Source: an uncultured Faecalitalea sp.
GTDB taxonomy: Bacteria; Bacillota_I; Bacilli_A; Erysipelotrichales; Erysipelotrichaceae
Direction: 5' to 3'
NCBI GenBank assembly: GCA_946408025.1
Contig: CAMJQJ010000006.1
Coordinates: 1 to 50,405, forward strand
DNA: 50,405 bases
The position numbers were made by a program, and so were the translations under genes. Positions 33,484-41,397 of the stretch are shown here, one piece after another. Each line of letters begins with the position of its first letter. Positions within the stretch are counted from its first letter, which is position 1. The notes under the pieces were generated by a model that searched no databases, was not told where the DNA came from, and worked only from the letters and a program-made list of their open reading frames with translations.

Positions 33484-34075
33484 TTTATGTATGGACAGCG
33501 CCTATAAAAATTTGATCTTGGGTGTATATAAAGACAAAGAATTGTTAGCAGGAGTATCTATTGAAGCGTTTAAGAAGCAAAGTGAAACGGTTTTTGTTGA
33601 ATTAAATCGAATTTTAGAAGAAGCTAAATTGGATTATGCTGATATTGATCGAGTTATAATTACGGATGGTCCAGGTTCTTATACGGGAATTCGTATTGCG
33701 ATGACCATTGCCAAAGTATTGTGTACAACAATGCATAAGGAACTGTATTGTATTTCAACGATGCAGCTATATGCTGGTAAAGAGCCAATGGCTAATGTAA
33801 TTTTGGACGCTCGCAGTAAACGAGCTTACGTTGCTCACTGTGAAAATGGGAAAATCATTGGGCAAACAACGATACTAAATGTGGAAGAATTAGATGATTT
33901 TTTAAATAGTTGTCCGGGAACTTTATTTGGAGATGGATATTTAATTGAAAAAGAAACAAAACAACCAGATTATTTAAAGAATTTTATTGAATTAGAAGAC
34001 ATGTATCGAAAAGTTGATAATATACATGCCTTGGTTCCACAATATTTAAAAGAAAGTGATGCATATAAAGTATGA
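33476..34075 (+). CDS. tsaB: tRNA threonylcarbamoyladenosine synthesis protein TsaB
   Basis: A 199-residue ASKHA-fold protein. M-D-S-A-Y near the start and D-G-P-G-S-Y-T-G-I-R-I are the TsaB hallmarks. It is a catalytically silent partner of TsaD and bridges TsaE. At 199 residues it is a little shorter than the usual 220-230. Its start overlaps tsaE by 8 nt with an ATTGGAGGG site inside the tsaE end, and its own stop overlaps rimI by 4 nt. Confidence 0.95.
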   Translation: MISLCMDSAYKNLILGVYKDKELLAGVSIEAFKKQSETVFVELNRILEEAKLDYADIDRVIITDGPGSYTGIRIAMTIAKVLCTTMHKELYCISTMQLYAGKEPMANVILDARSKRAYVAHCENGKIIGQTTILNVEELDDFLNSCPGTLFGDGYLIEKETKQPDYLKNFIELEDMYRKVDNIHALVPQYLKESDAYKV

Positions 34076-34503
34076 TGAAAATCATGCGTAAGGAAGATTT
34101 TTCACAAATCGAAGAATTGGAAAAAAAATGCTTTAATGATGCATGGAGCTTAGAACAACTTGAAAATGAATTGGAAAAAAATCCTTTCAGTAATGGATAT
34201 ATACTTCAAGAAAGTAAAAAAATAGTTGCCTATGCTTTTATGTGGGAGACTTTCGAGATGGCTCAAATTGCCAGAATTGGTGTTGATCCAGATTATCGAA
34301 AGAAACATTATGGTCAAAAAATAATGGAAGAGTTATTTGAAAAAGCAAAGTCTAGTGGCTGTGAATATATGAGTCTTGAAGTAAGAGAATCGAACACGGC
34401 AGCATTAAAATTGTATGAAAAATTAGGGTTTGTGACCGTAAATGTTTCCAAGGGCTATTATTCAGATAATGAAAATGCCATCATCATGACAAGAGCGTTG
34501 TAG
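34072..34503 (+). CDS. rimI: ribosomal protein S18-alanine N-acetyltransferase RimI-like
   Basis: A 143-residue GNAT protein. I-A-R-I-G-V-D-P-D-Y-R-K-K-H-Y-G-Q-K-I (acetyl-CoA loop), L-E-V-R-E-S-N-T-A-A-L-K-L-Y-E-K-L-G-F and the late Y-Y-x-D-N-E-N-A match RimI, which is usually found between tsaB and tsaD in Gram-positive bacteria. RimI acetylates the N-terminus of S18. Two adjacent ATGs at 34072 and 34075 are both possible starts. It overlaps tsaB by 4 nt. Confidence 0.93.
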   Translation: MMKIMRKEDFSQIEELEKKCFNDAWSLEQLENELEKNPFSNGYILQESKKIVAYAFMWETFEMAQIARIGVDPDYRKKHYGQKIMEELFEKAKSSGCEYMSLEVRESNTAALKLYEKLGFVTVNVSKGYYSDNENAIIMTRAL

Positions 34504-34514
34504 GAGGATATCTT

Positions 34515-35516
34515 ATGATCATATTAGGAATAGAAAGCAGCTGTGATGAAACAGCTGTTGCGGTAGTAAAAGATAAAAAAGAAGTGTTGTCATCAATTGT
34601 TGCTTCACAAATTGACGTTCATAAAGAATTTGGGGGCGTCGTTCCTGAAGTTGCAAGTCGAATTCATGTTGAGAATATTTCATATTGTATTGAGCAAGCC
34701 TTGACACAGGCCAATGTAACAATGGATATGGTGGATGCAGTTGCTGTAACGAAAGGGCCGGGATTGATTGGTTGCCTTCATGTAGGTATGCAGGCTGCAA
34801 AAACTTTAGCTTTTGCATATCATAAACCTTTGGTTCCAGTTCATCATTTAGCGTCTCATATTTATGCCAATGAATTGGTGGTAGATATGAAATATCCTGT
34901 ATTGGCATTAGTCGTCTCAGGAGGGAATACAGAACTGGTTTATATGAAAGATGAAACAAGCTTTGAAATTTTAGGACAGACGCAGGATGATGCGATAGGT
35001 GAAGCTTATGATAAAGTAGCTCGTGTGTTAGGCCTTGGTTATCCTGGAGGACCAAAAATTGATAAATTAGCCAGAGAAGGAAAAAATGTATATACATTGG
35101 CAAAACCTAAGACACAAGGGAAATATGACTTCAGTTTTTCTGGTTTAAAGAGTAGTGTACTGCAGTTTGTTAAGCGTATGGAAAGAACCAATCAGACATT
35201 TGATATGGCTGATCTAGCTTGTTCTTTCCAGGAATGTGCCTTGGATGAAATATTTAGTCGTATCAAAGTATGTTTAGATGATCATCCAGATATTCGTCAT
35301 TTTGTCGTTGGTGGTGGTGTGTCCGCAAACTCTCGTTTAAGAGAAAGAATTGAAGAGTTAAAAGAACAATATCCAGATATCACTTTTACGGTCCCACCAA
35401 TGTATTGCTGCACGGATAATGCCAGTATGATCGCAGTAGCAGGAACGATTGCTTATGAATCAGGAAGACGAGCTGAAGCGGATCTTACAGCTGATGCTGG
35501 ATGGGAGATCCAGTAA
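34515..35516 (+). CDS. tsaD: tRNA N6-adenosine threonylcarbamoyltransferase TsaD
   Basis: A 333-residue Kae1/Qri7-family protein. I-L-G-I-E-S-S-C-D-E-T-A begins it, then V-T-K-G-P-G-L-I-G-C-L, the iron/zinc ligands H-H-L-A-S-H, V-S-G-G-N-T-E-L, G-G-G-V-S-A-N and C-C-T-D-N-A-S-M. It transfers threonylcarbamoyl to A37 of tRNA. It completes the tsaE-tsaB-rimI-tsaD cluster, started by GTAGGAGGAT. The stop codon overlaps the next ATG as TAATG. Confidence 0.98.
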   Translation: MIILGIESSCDETAVAVVKDKKEVLSSIVASQIDVHKEFGGVVPEVASRIHVENISYCIEQALTQANVTMDMVDAVAVTKGPGLIGCLHVGMQAAKTLAFAYHKPLVPVHHLASHIYANELVVDMKYPVLALVVSGGNTELVYMKDETSFEILGQTQDDAIGEAYDKVARVLGLGYPGGPKIDKLAREGKNVYTLAKPKTQGKYDFSFSGLKSSVLQFVKRMERTNQTFDMADLACSFQECALDEIFSRIKVCLDDHPDIRHFVVGGGVSANSRLRERIEELKEQYPDITFTVPPMYCCTDNASMIAVAGTIAYESGRRAEADLTADAGWEIQ

Positions 35517-36481
35517 TGAGTCAAATTCGTCTATTTGATCCTTCGGATATTGAAGCTATTTATGATATTTATACTTATTATGTAAAGAACAGTACAGCTA
35601 TTTTTGACATAGTTCCAAAGGAAAAGGATGAATTTAGAGCAGAGATGTTTGATATTTCAAAAGAATATCCTTTCTTTGTTGCAGAGCATGATGATGAGCT
35701 CATTGGGTATGCTTATGTTCATAAAGCTTTTGCGAAAGAAGCATATCGATTCTGTGTAGAACTTTCTATTTATTTTAAAAAAGGTAATCATTATGGTATG
35801 GCAGACACTTTATTAAAGAAAGTTGAAGAAGCTTGTATTCAAAAAAATTTTAAATGGATTATTTCTTGTATTACAGATACTAATGAAAAGAGTATTAATT
35901 TTCATTTAAAACATGGTTATGTAAAAACAGGGAGTTTACCAAACTGTGGATATAAATGGGATGAATGGCATGGTGTACATTGGTTTTGTAAGGATTTGAT
36001 GTATAAAAAAGCTTCATATTATAAGGCAGATAGTGCAATCATTGATGGAGATGTTACCATTGCCAAAGATGTTAGTATTTGGCATGAAGCTGTGATTCGA
36101 GCGGATTCAGCCTCAGTGGAAATTGGTGAAAGAACCAATGTTCAAGATATGGCACTGATTCATGTTGATAAGGATCATCTAGTAAAAATTGGTAAAGGAG
36201 TCACGATAGGGCATAAGGCCATTATCCATGGTGCCACGATTGAAGATGACGTGTTGATTGGTATGTCAGCTTTGATTATGAATGGTGCAGTGATCAAAAA
36301 AGGAAGCATTGTTGGAGCTGGTGCTCTTGTCAAAGAAAACATGATTGTTCCAGAGGGAAGTGTTGTAGTAGGAATGCCTGCAAAAGTTATAAAACAAACA
36401 AATTCAGATCAAATTCAGATGATCAAAGAAAATTCCGATCATTATATAGAACTGGCAAGACAATCATTAAATAAAGCGTAG
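35516..36481 (+). CDS. PAT-like acetyltransferase fused to a gamma-carbonic-anhydrase-like hexapeptide-repeat domain
   Basis: A 321-residue two-domain protein. Residues 1 to about 165 are a GNAT of the phosphinothricin/methionine sulfoximine acetyltransferase type (I-E-A-I-Y-D-I-Y-T-Y-Y-V, V-A-E-H-D-D-E-L-I-G-Y-A-Y). Residues about 170-300 are a left-handed beta helix with S-I-W-H-E-A-V-I-R-A-D, L-I-H-V-D-K-D-H and T-I-G-H-K-A-I-I-H-G. Its histidines match the three zinc ligands of the YrdA/PaaY gamma-carbonic-anhydrase group. A catalytic role is plausible but not shown, as many relatives lack activity. It is coupled to tsaD by a TAATG overlap. Fusion of the two domains was read from one uninterrupted frame. 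Confidence 0.88.
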   Translation: MSQIRLFDPSDIEAIYDIYTYYVKNSTAIFDIVPKEKDEFRAEMFDISKEYPFFVAEHDDELIGYAYVHKAFAKEAYRFCVELSIYFKKGNHYGMADTLLKKVEEACIQKNFKWIISCITDTNEKSINFHLKHGYVKTGSLPNCGYKWDEWHGVHWFCKDLMYKKASYYKADSAIIDGDVTIAKDVSIWHEAVIRADSASVEIGERTNVQDMALIHVDKDHLVKIGKGVTIGHKAIIHGATIEDDVLIGMSALIMNGAVIKKGSIVGAGALVKENMIVPEGSVVVGMPAKVIKQTNSDQIQMIKENSDHYIELARQSLNKA

Positions 36482-36506
36482 AAGATTCTCAAGTGAGGAT
36501 CTTTTT
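36482..36506 (+). terminator. terminator of the rarA-t6A run
   Basis: AAGATTCTC (36482-36490) pairs with GAGGATCTT (36495-36503), one G-T pair, then Ts. It begins 1 nt after the stop codon. Confidence 0.85.
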
Positions 36507-36531
36507 AGTTTATTCTATTAAAATAAAAGGG

Positions 36532-36537
36532 TATAAT
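36532..36537 (+). promoter_or_regulatory. -10 box of the DUF2974 gene
   Basis: TATAAT (36532-36537) overlaps an in-frame ATG at 36536, so that ATG lies upstream of the transcript start and cannot be used. This decides for the start at 36572. The -35 is weak (TTTATT, 36509-36514). Confidence 0.6.
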
Positions 36538-36571
36538 GAGGACAATTATCAAAGGAAGCGAAGGTGATAAA

Positions 36572-37702
36572 ATGGAAAATATTTTAAACTATGTTCGTTT
36601 GCGTCAGGACATTTCTTTTCAGATAAGTCCATTTAATGCTATTGACGCTTTGATATTAAGTAATCTTGCTTATGTTGATTGGAATGACATTGTAAAGGAT
36701 GAAAAAGTAGATCTTCAGCAAGCATGTGTACAATATCTTAAAATGTATACACCAGAGGAAATTCAAAGAAAGTATACATTTTCTAATAATGTGCCAAACT
36801 TGGTGAAAGAAGTTTCTCATGCAAGTCGTTTTAAAGGTATATCACTGATGAAATATCGAGATACTTTTGATGAAGAAAAGGTCATTCAATTTTCCGTTGT
36901 TACATTTGTATTGCCTGATGAAACATTGTTTATTTCATATCGAGGAACGGATGGAAGTATAAATGGTTGGAAAGAAGATATGCAAATGACGTATCAGAGT
37001 CATTTGCCTTGTCATCATATGGCAGCAGAATATGCTGAAGAAATTATTAATGGAATAGAAGAGAAGAGTTTCTGGTTTGGATTGGTGCATAAAAAGATCT
37101 ATCCAAAAATTTATTTAGGAGGTCACTCTAAAGGTGGAAATTTAGCAATGTATGCATCTTTATTTGGAAAAAATATTCAAGAGCATATCACATCTGTTTT
37201 TGCCTTTGATGCTCCTGGATTTAGGAAAGATGCTTGGGATTCTCTTGAAGATAAATCTATTTTGAATAAAATCACGAACTATAAACCTAAGGATTCCGTT
37301 ATTGGCTGTTTGTTGGAACATCAAGAACAATCAAAGATCATAGATGCAAAAGACTTTGGCTTAACACAGCATGATTCCTATAGTTGGAGTGTAGGACCGG
37401 ATGATTTCTATTATGTCCAATCGCTGACCAAGCAAAGTGAAGAAGCTTTAGCTTATATAGATAAGATCTTAATGAGCAAAGAGGATAAGGACAAACAAGC
37501 ATATATCGACTTGATTTTTTCGGTGATCGATAAATTTGATGTTAAGCAGCTTTCGGATTTTAGTGAAATTGGTATTCGAAAAGGACTCTCTGGAATCTTG
37601 GAACTAAGACAATTATCTGGAGAGGAAATAAAATTTTTGTTTGAGATAGTTACATTTTTAAAAACACAAATATCGACATTGTTAAAGCAAGGGAAAAAAT
37701 AG
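36572..37702 (+). CDS. DUF2974/Mbeg1-like lipase-fold protein
   Basis: A 376-residue protein of the Mbeg1-like (DUF2974) family, related to class 3 lipases. It has F-I-S-Y-R-G-T-D-G near the middle, the nucleophile elbow G-G-H-S-K-G-G-N-L-A-M-Y-A, and F-D-A-P-G-F after it, which suits an alpha/beta hydrolase acting on lipids. No signal peptide is visible. Its role in bacteria is not established. The start has AAGGTGAT upstream. It lies 11 nt before the dehydrogenase gene and is probably co-transcribed with it. Confidence 0.85.
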   Translation: MENILNYVRLRQDISFQISPFNAIDALILSNLAYVDWNDIVKDEKVDLQQACVQYLKMYTPEEIQRKYTFSNNVPNLVKEVSHASRFKGISLMKYRDTFDEEKVIQFSVVTFVLPDETLFISYRGTDGSINGWKEDMQMTYQSHLPCHHMAAEYAEEIINGIEEKSFWFGLVHKKIYPKIYLGGHSKGGNLAMYASLFGKNIQEHITSVFAFDAPGFRKDAWDSLEDKSILNKITNYKPKDSVIGCLLEHQEQSKIIDAKDFGLTQHDSYSWSVGPDDFYYVQSLTKQSEEALAYIDKILMSKEDKDKQAYIDLIFSVIDKFDVKQLSDFSEIGIRKGLSGILELRQLSGEEIKFLFEIVTFLKTQISTLLKQGKK

Positions 37703-37713
37703 GAGTGAAGAAT

Positions 37714-38553
37714 ATGAAAATAGGATGGATTGGTGCAGGCATTATGGGAAGTCCAATGGCCATGCATTTGATTGATAATCATTTTGAGGTACATGTTTAT
37801 GCAAGACATGTAGAGAAAATTAAATCTGTATTGGATAAAGGTGCAGTTTTAGAAAAAACGATTAAGGATTTAGTTCAAGCTAGTGATGTTATTTGTACTA
37901 TGGTTGGTTTTCCTACGGATGTAAAAGAAGTTTATGAAGAAATTTTTAAATGGATCACACCGGGGAAAGTATGTATAGATTTTACTACTTCATCACCAAA
38001 ATTGGCAGAAGAACTTAGCTTGCTTGGAGAAAAGAAGTACGTAGATGTATTGGATGCTCCGGTTACTGGAGGAGATGTAGGAGCTAAAAATGGAACGCTT
38101 ACGGTTTTGGTTGGCGGTAAGAAAGATATTTATGAGAAAACCAAGATGATCTTTGAAACATTCGGAAAAGATATTTATTATTGTGGAAAAGCCGGAAATG
38201 GACAATATGTCAAGATTGCTAACCAGATAATGATTGCTAATAACTTACAGGGAATCTGCGAAGCTTATCAATATCTTTCAGACATGTCTGTGGATGAAAA
38301 TATGATTATTTCTTGTTTGAAAAATGGAGCTGCCGGAAGCAGACAATTGGATCTAAACGGGCAAAAGATGTTTGATGGAGATTATGCCCCAGGATTTTAT
38401 GTAAAACATTTTATTAAAGATCTAAAAATCGCGACAAATGAATCAAAGATTCCTTTAACTGGTGTAAATACTGTTATCAATGAATATCTAGACCTTGTTG
38501 ATAGAGGATATAGTGAAAAAGGAACACAGTGCTTGATCGAATATTTTAAATAA
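37714..38553 (+). CDS. 3-hydroxyisobutyrate dehydrogenase-family oxidoreductase
   Basis: A 279-residue NAD(P)-binding beta-hydroxyacid dehydrogenase. The Rossmann motif is I-G-W-I-G-A-G-I-M-G-S-P-M, followed by D-A-P-V-T-G-G-D-V-G-A-K-N-G-T-L-T (substrate loop) and G-N-G-Q-Y-V-K-I-A-N-Q with the catalytic Lys. Possible substrates are 3-hydroxyisobutyrate, tartronate semialdehyde or 6-phosphogluconate-like acids; these cannot be distinguished here. The ATG at 37714 is preferred to a GTG at 37705 because AGGAG lies 8 nt before it. Confidence 0.93.
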   Translation: MKIGWIGAGIMGSPMAMHLIDNHFEVHVYARHVEKIKSVLDKGAVLEKTIKDLVQASDVICTMVGFPTDVKEVYEEIFKWITPGKVCIDFTTSSPKLAEELSLLGEKKYVDVLDAPVTGGDVGAKNGTLTVLVGGKKDIYEKTKMIFETFGKDIYYCGKAGNGQYVKIANQIMIANNLQGICEAYQYLSDMSVDENMIISCLKNGAAGSRQLDLNGQKMFDGDYAPGFYVKHFIKDLKIATNESKIPLTGVNTVINEYLDLVDRGYSEKGTQCLIEYFK

Positions 38554-38578
38554 AGTCCACTCATACGAGTGGACTTTT
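38552..38578. terminator. terminator after the dehydrogenase, shared with the leftward M19 gene
   Basis: AAAGTCCACTC (38552-38562) pairs perfectly with GAGTGGACTTT (38567-38577), with a T tail on the plus strand and a weaker one on the minus strand. It lies between convergent genes. Confidence 0.9.
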
Positions 38579-38580
38579 CT

Positions 38581-39483
38581 TTAAAGATAGTTTTTCATGA
38601 AATTATATGCATTGTTGAAGCAAATAGACTCGATTTCTTGTTGGTTAAAACCATGTTGCTGTAGGGAAACGGCAATATTTTGGATTTCAGTAATATCTTT
38701 CATCCCAATGACATTACTTTCTTCCATGCCAGGAATATAATCCATAAAATCAAAACCAAGAGCTATATGATTTGTTCCGATTTTTTCTTTGATATAGATC
38801 AAAACTTGAATGAAATCTTCTAAAGTAGCATTGTTTTCTTTTTTATCTACAAACCAACGAACTGGAATCCCTCCGATTAAACCTTTTTTTGATTGAATGA
38901 TTTGAAGCTGAGGGTCACTTAAATTGCGATAGTGATTGTAAAGTCCCTTGACATTAGAATGGGAAGCTATAATTGGTTTTGTACTAATACGTGCAATGTC
39001 ATAGAAGTTCCATTCGCAACAATGACTAGTATCAATTGCCATATTTACATGGTTCATTTCCTTTATGACTCTTACTCCTAAATCGGTTAAAGGCTTGTTT
39101 CCTTTTTTGGCACCACATGCAAGAGCATTGTCATCATTCCAACATAAACTTGCCAGACGAACATGATGTTTATATAACCAATCTATTCTTTCTTCAGGAT
39201 CTTTATCGATACCGCACATTCCTTCTACAGCCATGAATACTTGAATATCTTTAGTATCATCAAATGAAAAGTGTTCGCTTTGAAGAATGGAGTTTTCAAC
39301 AAATAGAATCGTATCACGCATTGTATCCCAGTCTTGGTTTCCATCAAAACAGCTTACAATAGCACTAAAACACATGTTTCCTTTTTTAAAACGAGGATAA
39401 TGAAAAGTATCTAAACGATTTTTTTGATCTTTATGGTCGTAGATATCATTTCCTATATCATCATGTAAATTCGCAAACTGCAT
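38581..39483 (-). CDS. membrane-dipeptidase-family (M19) zinc dipeptidase
   Basis: A 300-residue amidohydrolase of the renal dipeptidase family. N-L-H-D-D-I at the N-terminus supplies the H-x-D zinc pair, V-E-G the bridging glutamate, D-T-S-H-C-C and A-S-H-S-N the further histidines, and L-G-F-D-F-M-D the substrate Asp. Relatives cleave dipeptides, including D-amino-acid dipeptides. No signal peptide is seen, so it is cytosolic. It follows pepF by 2 nt, and its AAAGGAG site lies in the pepF end. Confidence 0.9.
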   Translation of the reverse strand: MQFANLHDDIGNDIYDHKDQKNRLDTFHYPRFKKGNMCFSAIVSCFDGNQDWDTMRDTILFVENSILQSEHFSFDDTKDIQVFMAVEGMCGIDKDPEERIDWLYKHHVRLASLCWNDDNALACGAKKGNKPLTDLGVRVIKEMNHVNMAIDTSHCCEWNFYDIARISTKPIIASHSNVKGLYNHYRNLSDPQLQIIQSKKGLIGGIPVRWFVDKKENNATLEDFIQVLIYIKEKIGTNHIALGFDFMDYIPGMEESNVIGMKDITEIQNIAVSLQQHGFNQQEIESICFNNAYNFMKNYL

Positions 39484-39485
39484 GA

Positions 39486-41249
39486 TTATTCTCCTTTAGC
39501 CAATTTCAAAAATTCATCCATCTGATTGACAATTGATTGAAGGCTATCTTTCCAGAATGTTTCTTTTGATAAATCAATTTCAGCAATCTTAGCTACATCT
39601 TCACAAGTGTTTGTTGTTGTTGCCGCAAGAAGCTTTTCGTATTTAGGGATAAAGTCTTTGCCTTGTTTTGTATAAAGAGCGTATAGACCTCGTGAGAAAA
39701 GGGCTCCAAATGTATATGGGAAATTGTAATATGCGATATCAGGAATATAGTAATGAACTTTAGTTATCCAACGATATGGATGGAGCCATTCTGGGTCAAG
39801 TCCATCACCAAAGGATCTAAGGAGAGCTTCTTTCATTAACACGCATAGTTGATCAGCTGTTAAGAATCCTTCTTCTACATGTTCAAATACTAGTGTTTCA
39901 AATTGGAAACGAGCATAAATATCAAGGATGTTCTGTGATAGTGCGGATAATTGAGAATCAATGACTAATAATTTATCGTGATCATTCATATCTTTTTGTA
40001 GAGCATTATACATGATATTTTCATTAAATGTACTTGCTGTTTCAGCTAGTGGCATACAATAATCACGATTTAAGACAGGTTGATCTTCGATCATCATACC
40101 ATGGAAAGCGTGTCCTAATTCATGAGCAACTGTAATGATATCGCTTAGAGTGTTGTTGTAGTTTGTGATCAAGCGACTTTGTTTGATCCAACCAAGATTT
40201 TCGCAGAAAGCACCAGGCTGTTTGCCTGGGCGTGTTGGATAGTCAATCCATTTTTCATCAAAGGCTTGTTTGGTCATGTTGTAAAGATTACTACTAACAT
40301 CTTTAAAATGCTTTAGGATTAGTTCTTCACATTCTTCAATGGAAAAATTAAAGTCACATTCACCAAGTGTAGCATAGATCTCATACCATGGAAGTCCATT
40401 TTTATATCCTAGAAGGTTTGCCTTTGTGCGTAAATAATTTCTAAATTTAGGCAGATATGATTGAATGCTTGACATCATGGCATCCAGTGTTCCTTTATCC
40501 ATACGTGATTCAATCAACATTTTTTCTAATGGATCTTTATAACCGCGAAGTTTAGCTTCTTTCAATTGTTGCTGTTTAATAGACGAAATGGCAAAAGATA
40601 GTGGAGTTGCTATAGATTTATAGGCTTCCTGCTCAGCTAAAAAAGCTTTTTTTCTTACTTCGCTAGAATTATCGTGACACATATTTTTTACTTGTGTTAA
40701 TGGAAGTGGTTTTCCATTATAAAGAGCTTTTGCGTTTCCGGTCAAAGCGTAGTACATATCAGAAAAAGCTTTGAGGCTGGTAGGATAAACCATAGATAAT
40801 ATTTCTTCTTGTTTAGAGTCTAGCTTATGATCTCTTTTGTTTAAGTGCTCTAAAAGAATAAATTTGTATTGATGAACGAATTCATTTTCTTCGATTAGAT
40901 TTTTTAGACAAGATGTTTCAAGTATTCTATCTAAAATCGTATTTTCATATGTTTTAAATGAGCTTTCCAAGTTTAATGTGGCATTTGCCCATTTAGTATT
41001 TTCTGGGTTGTTAGAATCTACCGCAAGACGCAATTGAGCATACATTTTTAATCGATATGTATAATCTTTTATAGTTTCTAAAGTTTTTAACCCTTCAAGA
41101 ACAACATCTTTCTCACTAAAGGCTTCCATGTTCTTTAGCAGAGTTGGTATTTGTTCATGTAATTCTTTCATTAAGCTAAAGTCTTTCAAAAAGTCAGGAT
41201 CATCATATCCTTTGTAAAGCGCATCTAAATTCCATAAATAATCTTTCAT
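39486..41249 (-). CDS. pepF: oligoendopeptidase F
   Basis: A 587-residue M3 zinc metallopeptidase. The H-E-L-G-H-A-F-H-G motif gives the two zinc histidines and catalytic glutamate; the downstream A-E-T-A-S-T-F-N-E supplies the third ligand. Length and the K-D-Y-L-W-N-L start fit PepF. It cuts 7-17 residue peptides in the cytosol. The transcript runs left from near 41280 (TATAAT on the minus strand, near 41277-41282) with AAGAGGAAAA as ribosome-binding site. It is co-transcribed with the M19 dipeptidase. Confidence 0.97.
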   Translation of the reverse strand: MKDYLWNLDALYKGYDDPDFLKDFSLMKELHEQIPTLLKNMEAFSEKDVVLEGLKTLETIKDYTYRLKMYAQLRLAVDSNNPENTKWANATLNLESSFKTYENTILDRILETSCLKNLIEENEFVHQYKFILLEHLNKRDHKLDSKQEEILSMVYPTSLKAFSDMYYALTGNAKALYNGKPLPLTQVKNMCHDNSSEVRKKAFLAEQEAYKSIATPLSFAISSIKQQQLKEAKLRGYKDPLEKMLIESRMDKGTLDAMMSSIQSYLPKFRNYLRTKANLLGYKNGLPWYEIYATLGECDFNFSIEECEELILKHFKDVSSNLYNMTKQAFDEKWIDYPTRPGKQPGAFCENLGWIKQSRLITNYNNTLSDIITVAHELGHAFHGMMIEDQPVLNRDYCMPLAETASTFNENIMYNALQKDMNDHDKLLVIDSQLSALSQNILDIYARFQFETLVFEHVEEGFLTADQLCVLMKEALLRSFGDGLDPEWLHPYRWITKVHYYIPDIAYYNFPYTFGALFSRGLYALYTKQGKDFIPKYEKLLAATTTNTCEDVAKIAEIDLSKETFWKDSLQSIVNQMDEFLKLAKGE

Positions 41250-41397
41250 GATATTTTTCCTCTTTCTTTATTTTTATTATAGACATATTAGTTTTGTCTC
41301 AAATACCAATCTATTTCCTAAAGATAGGAAAATGTAAAACGTTGAATAAGAGTTGTTTTTGGTGGTACCTTTAAGCTAGAAAGAAAGAGGAATATGT

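Noticed and set aside
36536..36571. Longer start for the DUF2974 protein at 36536
   Set aside because: That ATG overlaps the TATAAT of the -10 box and would not be transcribed. The ATG at 36572 has AAGGTGAT before it.
41325..41345. Catabolite-responsive (cre) site TGTAAAACGTTGAA near the MlrC-like gene
   Set aside because: It needs an inserted base to align with the cre consensus and lacks the right half.
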